Shown here: positions 18,123 through 26,167 of the stretch, piece by piece
How the letters are laid out: each line of letters begins with the position of its first letter
How positions within the stretch are numbered: position 1 is the stretch's first letter
Assembly: GCF_014204865.1 (NCBI RefSeq)
Contig: NZ_JACHMG010000001.1
Span: 7,981,122 to 8,045,121 of the forward strand
DNA from: Amycolatopsis jiangsuensis
GTDB taxonomy: Bacteria > Actinomycetota > Actinomycetes > Mycobacteriales > Pseudonocardiaceae
DNA: 64,000 nt
Reading direction: 5' to 3'
Notes under the pieces: model-generated
What the model saw: the letters and a program-made list of their open reading frames with translations, nothing else
Databases searched by the model: none
What the model was told of the DNA's origin: nothing
Position numbers and translations under genes: made by a program

Positions 18123-18533
18123 GTGGCAGCGACGTCCGAGGCACGGGACCTGGCGGTGGCGGCAGCGCACGCGGCAGCCGACAAACTGGCCGGCGATGTG
18201 GTCGTGCTGGACGTGTCCGACCAGCTGGTGATCACCGACGCCTTCGTGATCGCGTCCGCGCCGAACGAACGGCAGGTCGGTGCGATCGTCGACAACGTGG
18301 AGGAGAAGCTCCGCGTCGACGGGCACAAGCCGGTCCGGCGCGAGGGCGCCCGCGAAGGCCGCTGGGTGCTGCTGGACTACGTCGATGTCGTGGTCCACGT
18401 GCAGCACGTGGACGAGCGGTCGTTCTACGGACTCGAACGGCTCTGGAAGGACTGCCCGCGGATCGAGGTCGAAGGCCTCGAGCCGGTGCCCGCCGAGGTG
18501 CCCGGCGACGACGCGGAGGGCCGGCAGGCGTGA
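18123..18533 (+). CDS. rsfS: Ribosome silencing factor RsfS
   Basis: RsfS binds L14 and blocks subunit joining when nutrients are scarce. The 136-residue product carries the family segments VLDVSDQLVITDAFVIASAP and RWVLLDYVDVVVHV with FYGLERLWKDCP near the end. GTG 18123 is preceded by GAAGGAG. Its stop overlaps the gpgP GTG start by 4 nt (GTGA). Confidence 0.95.
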   Translation: MAATSEARDLAVAAAHAAADKLAGDVVVLDVSDQLVITDAFVIASAPNERQVGAIVDNVEEKLRVDGHKPVRREGAREGRWVLLDYVDVVVHVQHVDERSFYGLERLWKDCPRIEVEGLEPVPAEVPGDDAEGRQA

Positions 18534-19144
18534 GCCCGGTGCGGCTGCTGCTGTGGCGGCACGGCGAGACGGACTACAACGCCGCCGGCCGCATGCAGGG
18601 GCACCTGGACTCCGCGCTGACCCCGGTCGGCTGGAACCAGGCGCGGTTCGCCGTCCCGGCACTGGCCCGGTTCTCGCCGGAACTGGTGATCGCCTCGGAT
18701 CTGCGCCGGGCCACCGACACCGCCACCGTGCTCACCGACGCGATCGGCGTGCCGCTGCGGATCGACAAGCGGCTGCGTGAAACGCACCTGGGCGAATGGC
18801 AGGGGATGACCGGCCCGGAAGTCGACGAGGCCTACCCGGGGGACCGCGAGCAGTGGCGCACCGACGCCGCGTGGGCCCCGCCCGGCGGGGAGTCGCGAGT
18901 GGACGTGGCCGAGCGGGCCGGCGAGGTTGTCGACGATCTGCTGTCACCCGCCTCCGACGCGGGCGAGGCAGTGCTGCTGGCCACGCACGGCGGACTGATC
19001 GTCGCGCTCACCGCGAAATTGCTCGGCCTGCCCATCGGGGTCTGGCCGTCGCTGGGCGGGATCATGAACTGCCACTGGGTCGAATTCGGCCGCCGGGACG
19101 GGAAGTGGCGGCTGCACGCGTACAACGCGGGGATCACCGGCTGA
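18530..19144 (+). CDS. gpgP: Histidine phosphatase, probably glucosyl-3-phosphoglycerate phosphatase
   Basis: This phosphoglycerate-mutase-fold enzyme has the catalytic LLLWRHGETDYNAAGRMQGH (His near residue 11) and the second histidine in LLATHGG (near 152). The 204-residue length and the position between rsfS and octT match mycobacterial GpgP (Rv2419c), which removes phosphate from glucosyl-3-phosphoglycerate in methylglucose lipopolysaccharide synthesis. The GTG overlapping the rsfS stop is used. The family assignment is firm; the substrate is inferred from synteny. Confidence 0.85.
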   Translation: MSPVRLLLWRHGETDYNAAGRMQGHLDSALTPVGWNQARFAVPALARFSPELVIASDLRRATDTATVLTDAIGVPLRIDKRLRETHLGEWQGMTGPEVDEAYPGDREQWRTDAAWAPPGGESRVDVAERAGEVVDDLLSPASDAGEAVLLATHGGLIVALTAKLLGLPIGVWPSLGGIMNCHWVEFGRRDGKWRLHAYNAGITG

Positions 19145-19148
19145 ACCG

Positions 19149-19877
19149 ATGGGCCCGCACCTGCTCGTTTTCGGCGACTCCCTGAGTTTCCACGGTCCCG
19201 AAGGTCCATGCGCCGCGGATGACCCGCGCCTGTGGCCCAACGTCACCGCGAACGCCCTGTCGGGCCGGGCCGATCTGGTGGCCGGAATCGGCTGGACCGC
19301 ACGCGACGTGTGGTGGTCTCTCACCGGCGATCCGCGGGTGTGGGCGGATCTCCACCGCGTCGACGCGGTCGTGTTTGCGATCGGAAGCATGGACACACTG
19401 CCCTCGCCGTTACCCACGTATCTCCGGCAAGGGCTGCGGTATCTGCGGCATGACGGCGTACGTCGTGTCGTGCGCGGCGCGTACTTGGCTGCGCAGCCGC
19501 GGCTGTCTGTCGTGTTGCGCGGACGTCCTCGCGTCCTCCCGGCGCATTTGACGGTCAGCTTTCTCGACCAGTCTGTCGAAGCGCTGCGCGTGCTACGGCC
19601 TGAGCTGCCTGTGTTCGGGATGGTGCCTTCGGTGCACCGCGCGGACGCGTACGGGCGCGTGCATACCGGGCGCGCCGAAGCTGCCGCTTCGCTTGCTTCG
19701 TGGGCCGCGCGGCGCGAAGTGCCATTGCTCGACACGCCCGGCACTGTCGGCGACCACGTACTCAGCGGAGCAGGCAATCCCGACGGTATGCACTGGGGAT
19801 GGGCTGGTCACGAGGCGTTCGGTACCGCCATGGCAAAGCTCATCGCGCCGTACCTCGGCTCCGGCGACGTAGGCTGA
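19149..19877 (+). CDS. octT: SGNH-type acyltransferase, OctT-like
   Basis: The 242-residue product begins with the SGNH nucleophile block (LLVFGDSLSFHG), has a glycine/asparagine region (IGSMDTLPSP) and ends with a DGMHWGWAGH catalytic Asp/His block. Its place after gpgP matches Rv2418c, the octanoyltransferase that acylates diglucosylglycerate in methylglucose lipopolysaccharide synthesis. It starts 4 nt after the gpgP stop. Function follows from synteny and fold. Confidence 0.75.
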   Translation: MGPHLLVFGDSLSFHGPEGPCAADDPRLWPNVTANALSGRADLVAGIGWTARDVWWSLTGDPRVWADLHRVDAVVFAIGSMDTLPSPLPTYLRQGLRYLRHDGVRRVVRGAYLAAQPRLSVVLRGRPRVLPAHLTVSFLDQSVEALRVLRPELPVFGMVPSVHRADAYGRVHTGRAEAAASLASWAARREVPLLDTPGTVGDHVLSGAGNPDGMHWGWAGHEAFGTAMAKLIAPYLGSGDVG

Positions 19878-19881
19878 CCGC

Positions 19882-20736
19882 GTGTCGGTCGCCGTGGTCA
19901 CGGACTCCACCGCCCACCTGCCCGAAGGCTTCGCCGAGCGGCACTCGGTGCGGGTGGTGCCCCTGCACGTCCTGGTCGACGGAGTGGCTTCACTCGACGG
20001 CGCCGAAACGGGTCCCGCCGCGCTCGCGGAAGCCTTGGGGGAGCGCAAGATCGTCACCACTTCCCGGCCCACTCCCGCGGAGTTCGCCGCCGAGTTCCGG
20101 GCCGCGCTCGAGGCGGGCGCGGACGCCGTGGTGTCGGTGCACCTGTCCCGGGAGTTGTCCGGCACCTGGGAAGCCGCGGTGATCGCGGCCGAGGAGGTCG
20201 GCACCGACCTGGTCCGCGTGGTCGATTCCCGTACCACGGCAATGGGTTTGGGGTTCGCCGCGCTGCGCGCCGCGGCTGTCGCAGCGGACGGGGCCGGTCC
20301 GGCGGATGTCGAAGCCGTCGCGGTGGACGCGGCCCGATGCTCGTCCACGCTGTTCGTGGTGGAAACACTCGAACACCTGCGTCGCGGCGGTCGGATCGGG
20401 CCCGCCGCAGCGTTGCTCGGCACCGCGCTGGCGGTCAAGCCGGTGCTGCACATGTCCGAGGGACGTATTCTGCCGCTCGAGAAGGTACGCACGATGAACC
20501 GGGCGATCGGGCGGCTGGTCGAACTGTCCGTGCGAGCGGCCGGAGCGGGGCCGGTCGAACTGGCGGTGCACCACCTCGCGTCCCCGGAACGCGCGGTCGA
20601 GCTGGCCAACCGGCTCGAGGAAGCGGTACCCGGCTGCGCCGGCGGATGTGTCGTCTCGGAGATCGGCGCGGTGATCGGCGCACACACCGGTCCCGGTGTG
20701 CTCGGCGTCGTGGTGCAGCGGGCGGCGCACTCCTAG
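19882..20736 (+). CDS. DegV-family fatty-acid-binding protein
   Basis: DegV proteins bind fatty acids and act with fatty acid kinase in some bacteria. The 284-residue product opens SVAVVTDSTAHLPEG and has the conserved segments TTSRPTPAEF and VVDSRTTAMGLGF, with a lipid-binding core (KPVLHMSEGRI). The GTG at 19882 follows octT by 4 nt, so it belongs to the nadD operon. Confidence 0.9.
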   Translation: MSVAVVTDSTAHLPEGFAERHSVRVVPLHVLVDGVASLDGAETGPAALAEALGERKIVTTSRPTPAEFAAEFRAALEAGADAVVSVHLSRELSGTWEAAVIAAEEVGTDLVRVVDSRTTAMGLGFAALRAAAVAADGAGPADVEAVAVDAARCSSTLFVVETLEHLRRGGRIGPAAALLGTALAVKPVLHMSEGRILPLEKVRTMNRAIGRLVELSVRAAGAGPVELAVHHLASPERAVELANRLEEAVPGCAGGCVVSEIGAVIGAHTGPGVLGVVVQRAAHS

Positions 20737-20965
20737 CTGCGTGTCCCGGCCAGCACCGAATCGGAACCGGCCGCCTGCCCAAGCTCGTCATCCGGCAAGA
20801 CGAGGTGCTGCGTCACCCCCCGGACGTTCATCCCCCGACGCCGCGCGATTCGCCCGCCCGGACCACGGTTGCCGGCCATCGTCGTCGACCTCGAGCGGCT
20901 GTTCATCGCCGACCTTAAGGACATTGTCTACTAAACAGTTCACTATTCGATGTACAGTCACGTGC

Positions 20966-21346
20966 ATGCTGAACTGCGAGACGCGGGGTGACGCGCTGGC
21001 GCGGCTGGGCCGTGCACTGGCGGATCCGACCCGCTGCCGGATCCTGGTCGCGCTGCTGGACGGCACCAGCTACCCCGGCGCGCTGGCCGCCGAGCTCGGC
21101 TTGTCCCGGTCGAACGTGTCCAACCACCTGGCCTGTCTGCGCGGATGTGGCCTGGTCATCGCCACCTACGAAGGCCGTCAGGTCCGCTACGCACTCGCCG
21201 ATCCGCACCTGGCCAAGGCCCTCAACGAGCTGGCCCAGGTAGTGCTCGCCGTCGACACCGCCCAGCCCTGCCTCGACGACACTGCCCAGCCCTGCCTCGA
21301 CGACGCCGAGCAGCTCACCCCGGCCACCGCGAAGGCCACGCGATGA
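20966..21346 (+). CDS. cmtR: ArsR-family metal sensor, CmtR-like
   Basis: CmtR is a Cd(II)/Pb(II)-responsive repressor. The 126-residue product resembles mycobacterial CmtR closely (RLGRALADPTRCRILVALLD, RSNVSNHLACLRGCGLV, YEGRQVRYALAD). It keeps the three metal ligands at the same numbers: Cys57, Cys61 and Cys102. An 8-residue unit with the last ligand, TAQPCLDD, is present twice in tandem (98-105, 106-113), adding Cys110. ATG 20966 is used. The stop overlaps the exporter start (ATGA), so both form one operon, probably derepressed by Cd or Pb. The upstream 229 bp holds no clear gene. Confidence 0.9.
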   Translation: MLNCETRGDALARLGRALADPTRCRILVALLDGTSYPGALAAELGLSRSNVSNHLACLRGCGLVIATYEGRQVRYALADPHLAKALNELAQVVLAVDTAQPCLDDTAQPCLDDAEQLTPATAKATR

Positions 21347-22053
21347 ACGACAAGGCCGCCGACCACGCACTTACCCCGCTGGCCACGACCACCCCGTCAC
21401 AGGTGGGTGCCTGTACCGACGACTGCTGCGAGCCCACGCCGGTCGCCGCAATGCTCGACAGCAATCGCCGAATGGTGTTGAGGCGGCGAGTCCGCTGGTT
21501 CGTCGCGGCCACGATCACCTACAACGTCATCGAGGCAGTCATCGCGATCACCGCCGGGTCGAACGCCTCGTCGACCGCGCTGATCGGTTTCGGGCTCGAC
21601 TCCGTGATCGAAGTGGCCTCGGCCGCCGCGGTCGCCTGGCAGTTCTCCGGCGCCGACCTTGAAGCTCGCGAACGCGCCGCGTTGAAAGCCATTGCTCTCT
21701 CGTTCTTCGCGCTCGCTGCCTACGTCACCGTCGAGTCGGTCCGCTCTCTGTCCGGCGCCGAGCCGGCCGGGCACTCGACGGTCGGAATCGTGCTGGCCGC
21801 CGTGTCGCTGCTGGTCATGCCCGGCCTGTCCTACGCCCAACGCCGGGCGGGTCGGGAACTCGGCTCCGCGACCGCCGTCGCCGACTCCAAGCAAACCTTG
21901 CTCTGCACCTACCTTTCCGCGGCCTTGCTCGCCGGCCTGCTGCTCAACAGCCTCTTCGGCTGGTTCTGGGCCGATCCCGTCGTCGCCCTCCTGATCGCTG
22001 CCGTCGCGGTCAAGGAGGGACGCGCAGCCTGGAAAGGCGAACACTGCTGCTGA
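21343..22053 (+). CDS. CDF-family cation efflux protein
   Basis: The 236-residue membrane protein has about six hydrophobic segments with the CDF metal-site pattern (ALIGFGLDSVIEVASA; ATAVADSKQTLLCTY; FWADPVVALLIAA). Cys-rich ends (CTDDCC near the start, EHCC at the end) suit a soft metal. It is translationally coupled to cmtR and probably exports Cd or Pb. The long cytoplasmic C-terminal domain of classical CDF proteins is absent. Confidence 0.85.
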   Translation: MNDKAADHALTPLATTTPSQVGACTDDCCEPTPVAAMLDSNRRMVLRRRVRWFVAATITYNVIEAVIAITAGSNASSTALIGFGLDSVIEVASAAAVAWQFSGADLEARERAALKAIALSFFALAAYVTVESVRSLSGAEPAGHSTVGIVLAAVSLLVMPGLSYAQRRAGRELGSATAVADSKQTLLCTYLSAALLAGLLLNSLFGWFWADPVVALLIAAVAVKEGRAAWKGEHCC

Positions 22054-22156
22054 CTCAGTTCACAGCGGACTCCTCTCGGATCGGCCCCTCCAGCCCGGTG
22101 AAAGTATGACCGATCGGCACGTCGTGCCTGCGTGATTCCGGGCTCCGCGGACCGAG

Positions 22157-22183
22157 TTGTCCACAAGGGGTGGGTTGTCCACA
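22157..22183 (+). promoter_or_regulatory. Two DnaA-box-like sequences before comEA
   Basis: TTGTCCACA occurs at 22157-22165 and 22175-22183, centre spacing 18 bp. This 9-mer is the DnaA-box consensus in high-GC actinobacteria. Both lie upstream of a TAGCGT -10-like element (22225-22230). Confidence 0.5.
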
Positions 22184-22237
22184 GGTGCGGCGCGATGCCC
22201 TCGCCGGAGGGCTGCCCGAGCCGCTAGCGTCGATCGT

Positions 22238-22957
22238 GTGTTCGATCAGTCCGCCCGGGATCCGGGCACCCCCGTCAACGCCAGGCTCGCCTGGCTGGCC
22301 GACCAGCTGGCCGCGGGCCCGCATACGGTCGGGCCTGGTGGCCGGCTCGTCCGGCGCTGGCTGCCCGGTGGCGGCGCCCCCGGGCATCCCGGCCTGCCCG
22401 CGGTACTCGGCCGCCGGGGCGTGCTCGTCGTGCTTTCCGCGGTGCTCGCCGCCGCGGTGGTGGCCATCGGGTTCGCGGTGTTCGGTGGATCGCCTGCGGC
22501 GGAGGTCGCGCCACCGTTGCCGAGTGCTCGTGCCCAGGTACCTGCGGCTTCGTCGTCATCGTCCTCGGCGAAACTGGTGGTCAGCGTGATCGGCCACGTG
22601 CGAACGCCCGGCCTCGTCACTGTCCCGGGCGGCTCGCGGGTGGCCGATGCGGTGCGCGCCGCCGGTGGAGCGGAGCCGGGCACCGACCTGTCCGGCCTCA
22701 ACCTGGCGCGAAAGCTCACCGACGGGGAGCAGTTGGCGGTCGGCCTGCCCGCGGCCCAGACCGCCGCGGCGGGTGCGGGTGCAGGGGCGGCGCCAGCCAA
22801 GGTCGACCTGAACACCGCGACCCCGGATCAGCTCGACACCCTTCCCGGCGTCGGCGAAGTCACCGCGCAGCGCATCGTCGACTGGCGTACGCAGCACGGC
22901 GGCTTCGCGAGCGTCGAGCAGCTTCGCGACGTCGACGGAATCGGGGATGCGACATGA
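22238..22957 (+). CDS. comEA: ComEA competence DNA-binding protein, 3' end replaced by the prophage
   Basis: ComEA binds incoming DNA at the membrane. The product has one N-terminal transmembrane helix (GVLVVLSAVLAAAVVAIGFA), a SLBB-like segment (VVSVIGHVRTPGLVTVPGG), an Ala/Gly linker and a C-terminal helix-hairpin-helix domain (VDLNTATPDQLDTLPGVGEV, then FASVEQLRDVDGIG). The natural tail, about 15-20 residues in homologues, is missing. After DGIG the frame runs DAT and stops, 18 nt before the integrase start. GTG 22238 fits a leaderless transcript from TAGCGT 7 nt upstream. The truncated protein keeps the HhH core and may still bind DNA. Confidence 0.88.
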   Translation: MFDQSARDPGTPVNARLAWLADQLAAGPHTVGPGGRLVRRWLPGGGAPGHPGLPAVLGRRGVLVVLSAVLAAAVVAIGFAVFGGSPAAEVAPPLPSARAQVPAASSSSSSAKLVVSVIGHVRTPGLVTVPGGSRVADAVRAAGGAEPGTDLSGLNLARKLTDGEQLAVGLPAAQTAAAGAGAGAAPAKVDLNTATPDQLDTLPGVGEVTAQRIVDWRTQHGGFASVEQLRDVDGIGDAT

Positions 22958-22975
22958 ACAAGATAACCTACATGC
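22925..22975 (+). other. attL, prophage-chromosome junction
   Basis: comEA homology stops within GTCGACGGAATCGGGG (about 22937-22952), and the serine integrase begins at 22976. The exact crossover dinucleotide cannot be set from one end. attR with the lost comEA tail should lie beyond the right edge of the window. Confidence 0.7.
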
Positions 22976-24511
22976 ATGACACCCCGCAAACTGCTTCCGG
23001 TCGGCATCCTGCTGCGGATCTCCGACGCGCGAGAGGAGGACACCGCAGGCGTTGAGCGGCAAGAGAAGGATTGCCGATTGCTCGCCGCGGCACTCAGACC
23101 GTCGGGCTACGACGGTGTGGAGATCGTGGCGGTGTACACCGAGAACGACACCTCGGCGTTCAAGCGGAGAAAAGTACGGCTACCGGACGGGTCGACAGGG
23201 CTGCGCGTGATGCGGCCGGAGTTCCGGCGGCTCATTGACGACCTGACCTCGCGCGCGATCCTCGGCGTCGTCGCCTATGACCTCGACCGCGTTGCACGTG
23301 ATCCGCGAGACCTCGAAGATTTGATCGACGCGGTGGAGATGACCCAGGCGTTGACCCGATCGGTGACGGGCTCGCTCGACCTGAGCACGGACGCAGGGGT
23401 CACGATGGCCCGCGTGATGGTCGCCGTGGCGAACAAATCCAGCCGTGACACGGCTCGCCGGGTGAAGCGCAAGCGCGAGGAGATGGCCGAGCAAGGGGTG
23501 TACGGTGGCGGTGGACGGCGCCGCTACGGCCGGGCCGTTGACCGGAAGACCATCGTGCCCGAAGAGGCCGAGATCATTCGTGAGTGTGCGCGCCGAGTGC
23601 TCGGCGACGACGAACGGGCTCCCGAGTCGTTACGGGCGATTGCGCTCGACTTGACGAGGCGTGGAGTGCCGACCGCGACCGGCGCGGTAGACCAGGAGAC
23701 TGGGAAACTGGTCGGCTGGCAACCTCGGTCGATCCACTCGTGCCTCACCAGCGGCCATATCACTGGGCTGCATACGTTCCGCGGCGAAGTGGTGGGGGAG
23801 GCGGACGATCTCGCGGCGATCCTCGACCGTGAGACCTGGGAGCGGGTGCAGGTCGCCCTGGCGAAGCGGAACCACGGACGGGGGCAGCAAGCTCTCCGCA
23901 AGTGGCTGAGCGGCCTTTTGCTGTGCTCGGCGTGCGGTCACCGGCTGTACGGCTGGCCGAACCCGAACAAGCGCCTTCGCCCGGGCGGCCGGTATGCTTG
24001 CCCGCCACCGAATACGCCGAAGATCGGCGGCTGTGGCAAAACGGCAGTCGACGCGGAACATGCGCACGATGCGATCGAGGCCGAAATTTTGGCGTACCTC
24101 CGACGACCGGACAATGTCGCCGCGCTGGCCACCACGGTGAGCGCCGACGCCGCAAACCGAGCGCAGCGCGAGGCGCGCGACGACGAGCAGCAGCTGAAAG
24201 CCGCTGCGGAGATGTGGGCGCGGCGTGAGATCACGCAAGCCGAGTACCTGGTGATGCGACGTGAGATCAGCGACCGCTTATCGCAATGGCAGGCGATCAT
24301 TCGGCAGAGCATGCCGGGGCCGGTGCGGCGCCTGGTGTCCGCGGATTCGATCGAGGACGCGTGGGCAGAGATGCAGCCGCCGGAGCGACGTGAGGTCGCG
24401 CAGGTGATCTATCCGTACGGGATCTTGGTGGTTCCGCCACGGCCAACCCACCGGTTCAAGTTTGACCCGGACCGGTTAGTGCGGCTCGATCGCCCGTGGC
24501 AGTCCAAATGA
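22976..24511 (+). CDS. int: Large serine recombinase (phage integrase)
   Basis: This enzyme recombines attP with attB without a long homologous core. The 511-residue product has a resolvase domain with the nucleophile Ser16 in ILLRISDAREED and the DRVARDPRDLEDLI helix. A recombinase domain follows, then a zinc ribbon (LLCSACGHRLYG ... CPPP ... GGCGKTAV) and a coiled-coil tail (REARDDEQQLKAAAEMWARR). It begins 18 nt from the truncated comEA end, the usual place next to attL. A separate directionality factor is expected; see 60639-60812. Confidence 0.95.
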   Translation: MTPRKLLPVGILLRISDAREEDTAGVERQEKDCRLLAAALRPSGYDGVEIVAVYTENDTSAFKRRKVRLPDGSTGLRVMRPEFRRLIDDLTSRAILGVVAYDLDRVARDPRDLEDLIDAVEMTQALTRSVTGSLDLSTDAGVTMARVMVAVANKSSRDTARRVKRKREEMAEQGVYGGGGRRRYGRAVDRKTIVPEEAEIIRECARRVLGDDERAPESLRAIALDLTRRGVPTATGAVDQETGKLVGWQPRSIHSCLTSGHITGLHTFRGEVVGEADDLAAILDRETWERVQVALAKRNHGRGQQALRKWLSGLLLCSACGHRLYGWPNPNKRLRPGGRYACPPPNTPKIGGCGKTAVDAEHAHDAIEAEILAYLRRPDNVAALATTVSADAANRAQREARDDEQQLKAAAEMWARREITQAEYLVMRREISDRLSQWQAIIRQSMPGPVRRLVSADSIEDAWAEMQPPERREVAQVIYPYGILVVPPRPTHRFKFDPDRLVRLDRPWQSK

Positions 24512-24557
24512 CCGGCAACGGTTTGACCGGGGGAGCGGCCCTCCGCTGCCGTTTCCG

Positions 24558-24854
24558 CTAGCGCACGATACGCAATGGCGGGCGGGGATCATCGTCAGCA
24601 TCCCCGCCCGCTGCACGCATGATCGATCGTCGCTCAACGAGGTCGATCCGCCGGACCAGCGCACGCACGATGCGATTTTGCGCGGACAGGCTGATGGTCG
24701 TCACGCCGGAAAGGACCAGTAATGCGATCGACAGATCCCATGCCGCAGGTCTGATCAACTGGGTTCCGACGATCACCAAGTACGTGGCCTGCACAACCAC
24801 AAACGCCGCCGACGCGGCAAATCCTGACCACCCCACCCACATGCGATTCGGCAT
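24558..24854 (-). CDS. Small membrane protein, unknown
   Basis: The 98-residue product (MPNRMWVGWSGFAASAAF...) has two predicted transmembrane helices (about 8-32 and 38-60) and a charged C-terminus (DADDDPRPPLR). GAGGGG-like sequence precedes ATG 24854. It faces the integrase, so a superinfection-exclusion or lysogeny role is possible, but nothing identifies a function. Confidence 0.55.
   Translation of the reverse strand: MPNRMWVGWSGFAASAAFVVVQATYLVIVGTQLIRPAAWDLSIALLVLSGVTTISLSAQNRIVRALVRRIDLVERRSIMRAAGGDADDDPRPPLRIVR
24578..24611. terminator. Perfect 12-bp inverted repeat between int and the membrane protein
   Basis: GCGGGCGGGGAT (24578-24589) and ATCCCCGCCCGC (24600-24611) form a perfect stem with a 10-nt loop. 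It lies 67 nt after the integrase stop and inside the 3' end of the convergent small gene, so it could terminate integrase transcription. Confidence 0.5.
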
Positions 24855-24961
24855 GCCCCTCGTCTCCAGTTCTCCCCGACCCATGATTCGTACATGTGTT
24901 CTAACGGGCAGCTTTCACTGTCCGTTAGCTGGGCCGAACTACCTTCACTCGAACGCCTTAG

Positions 24962-25414
24962 TCACGCGCCAGCTGCCGTGATCTCGTCGGCCAGCTGGGC
25001 GAGCACACCCTGGCGACGGGCGAGGCGCGTCGCCATCTCCAAGGTTTCCTCGGCCTCGGCGTCGTCTCCAGCAGCGCGAAGCGACGTGGCCAGATCGAGC
25101 AGTGTCCGTACCGCGGTGACCGCGTCGACGCTTCCGTCGGCGCGGCGAATCGGCGCGGGCCCAACAAGTCCCGCGGGATCGGCTCCGCGAGCGATGGCGT
25201 CGATCGCGCCGGCCTGCCACTGCAACGCGTCTTCCAGGCGCCGTTTGTTCGCCGCGCGCATGCGCCGGCCCTGTGCGGCATTCCTGAGTGTTTCCCTCGA
25301 CATGCCGGCGCGCTCGGCCAGCTCGACGAGCGTCAATCCGAGCTGACTGCGCCGGAAGTCGATCCACCAGCCGAGGCTGCCCTCTGCGTACTCGCTTTCG
25401 CCCACGGTCACCAC
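24962..25414 (-). CDS. Helix-turn-helix phage repressor
   Basis: The roughly 150-residue protein has an HTH (SQLGLTLVELAERAGMSRET) near the N-terminus and an Ala-rich helical C-terminal part (TLLDLATSLRAAGDDAEAEE) suited to oligomerisation. It is transcribed away from a Cro-like gene, the standard immunity arrangement. The start is uncertain: GTG codons at 25414, 25411 and 25405 lack a clear ribosome-binding site and abut the first operator. A longer frame to 25606 would cross the operator region. It probably maintains lysogeny. Confidence 0.7.
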   Translation of the reverse strand: MVTVGESEYAEGSLGWWIDFRRSQLGLTLVELAERAGMSRETLRNAAQGRRMRAANKRRLEDALQWQAGAIDAIARGADPAGLVGPAPIRRADGSVDAVTAVRTLLDLATSLRAAGDDAEAEETLEMATRLARRQGVLAQLADEITAAGA

Positions 25415-25420
25415 TGTAAC

Positions 25421-25574
25421 GTGGCAAAACTTGGCATGTCTAGATGTGACAGGCGTCACTTGGCGCGTCGTTTCCGCATGTCGTCTCGTTACATCGCCAA
25501 GTTCTGCCACGCGCAGTGACATGTAATGCCACGTCCATCTTTGACGACGTGGCAAAGCGGGGCATAACGTGGCG
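25421..25574. promoter_or_regulatory. Immunity operators (CGTGGCA repeats)
   Basis: CGTGGCAAAACTTGGC (25421-25436) has an inverted 15/16 copy at 25497-25512. A related site, CGTGGCAAAGCGGGGCAT, lies at 25549-25566. Further TGCCACG and CGTGGC half-sites are at 25528-25534 and 25568-25574. They fill the divergent promoter between repressor and Cro-like gene, and the outer ones touch both starts. Confidence 0.7.
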
Positions 25575-25577
25575 GCC

Positions 25578-25805
25578 ATGCGAACGAGAGAGATCGACGG
25601 GGACAAGATCCGTCAGGCCCGCGAGGACGCCGGCCTGACTCAGGCCAAGCTCGCCGCGATTCTGCGCATCGCACCTTCGACGGTCGGCCACTGGGAGATC
25701 GGCAACCGATCGCCTGTCGGCGCCAACTTCCGGGAGCTGTGCAAGACACTGCGCGTCACCCCGGCCGAGCTGACTGTGGACGAGCCCAGTGCCACGGCGG
25801 CGTGA
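25578..25805 (+). CDS. Cro-like XRE regulator
   Basis: The 75-residue product is essentially one XRE helix-turn-helix (DKIRQAREDAGLTQAKLAAI, then APSTVGHWEIGNRSPVG). It is divergent from the repressor and is the first gene of the rightward early operon. ATG 25578 is favoured; GTG 25569 lies in the last operator copy. Confidence 0.8.
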   Translation: MRTREIDGDKIRQAREDAGLTQAKLAAILRIAPSTVGHWEIGNRSPVGANFRELCKTLRVTPAELTVDEPSATAA

Positions 25806-25808
25806 GGC

Positions 25809-25964
25809 ATGTCCGGTAAGCGATCCAGTGGCAGTGCCCCCAACCGCTACCCCTGCAATCCGTGCAGCGGCTCAGGGACCGTGCCTATCGACCCGAAGGA
25901 CCGACGCAAGGGCGACCGTCAGTGCCCCACCTGTGAAGGCATGGGAACCGTCGGCGGGACCTGA
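25809..25964 (+). CDS. Small zinc-binding protein, DnaJ-type CxxCxGxG
   Basis: This 51-residue ORF carries two knuckles, CNPCSGSG and CPTCEGMG, like half of a DnaJ cysteine-rich domain. Such miniature zinc proteins are common in actinophage early operons. It starts 3 nt after the Cro-like stop and overlaps the next ORF. Function is unknown. Confidence 0.55.
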   Translation: MSGKRSSGSAPNRYPCNPCSGSGTVPIDPKDRRKGDRQCPTCEGMGTVGGT

Positions 25965-26103
25965 GCGCGCTGATCAGCGGCTTCGCGACATGGCCCGCGA
26001 ACGTGTCGCTGGCTGGCCGCCGCTGACTCCGGAGCAGGCGCGCCGCCTGCTCGCAGTGCTTGCGCCACCGATGCTCACCACCCGCGAAAACACTGCCGCA
26101 TAA
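25933..26103 (+). CDS. Small hypothetical protein
   Basis: A 56-residue frame from GTG 25933 (or 37 residues from ATG 25990) contains MARERVAGWPPLTPEQARRL. Short Trp-Pro-Pro-Leu-Thr proteins of this kind recur in actinophages. No function is known. Confidence 0.45.
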   Translation: MKAWEPSAGPERADQRLRDMARERVAGWPPLTPEQARRLLAVLAPPMLTTRENTAA

Positions 26104-26167
26104 CGAGAAGCTCGCCCCGTGCGGACACACGGAGCGAGCAAACGACCAGAGAGAAAGGGAGTTCTCC

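Noticed and set aside
17993..18529. Upstream extension of the histidine phosphatase frame
   Set aside because: It overlaps nadD and rsfS in another frame; the GTG at 18530 gives the normal length with a coupled start.
20737..20965. Short frame ending LERLFIADLKDIVY upstream of cmtR
   Set aside because: It lacks a credible start and any recognisable domain; it could be gene debris but cannot be supported.
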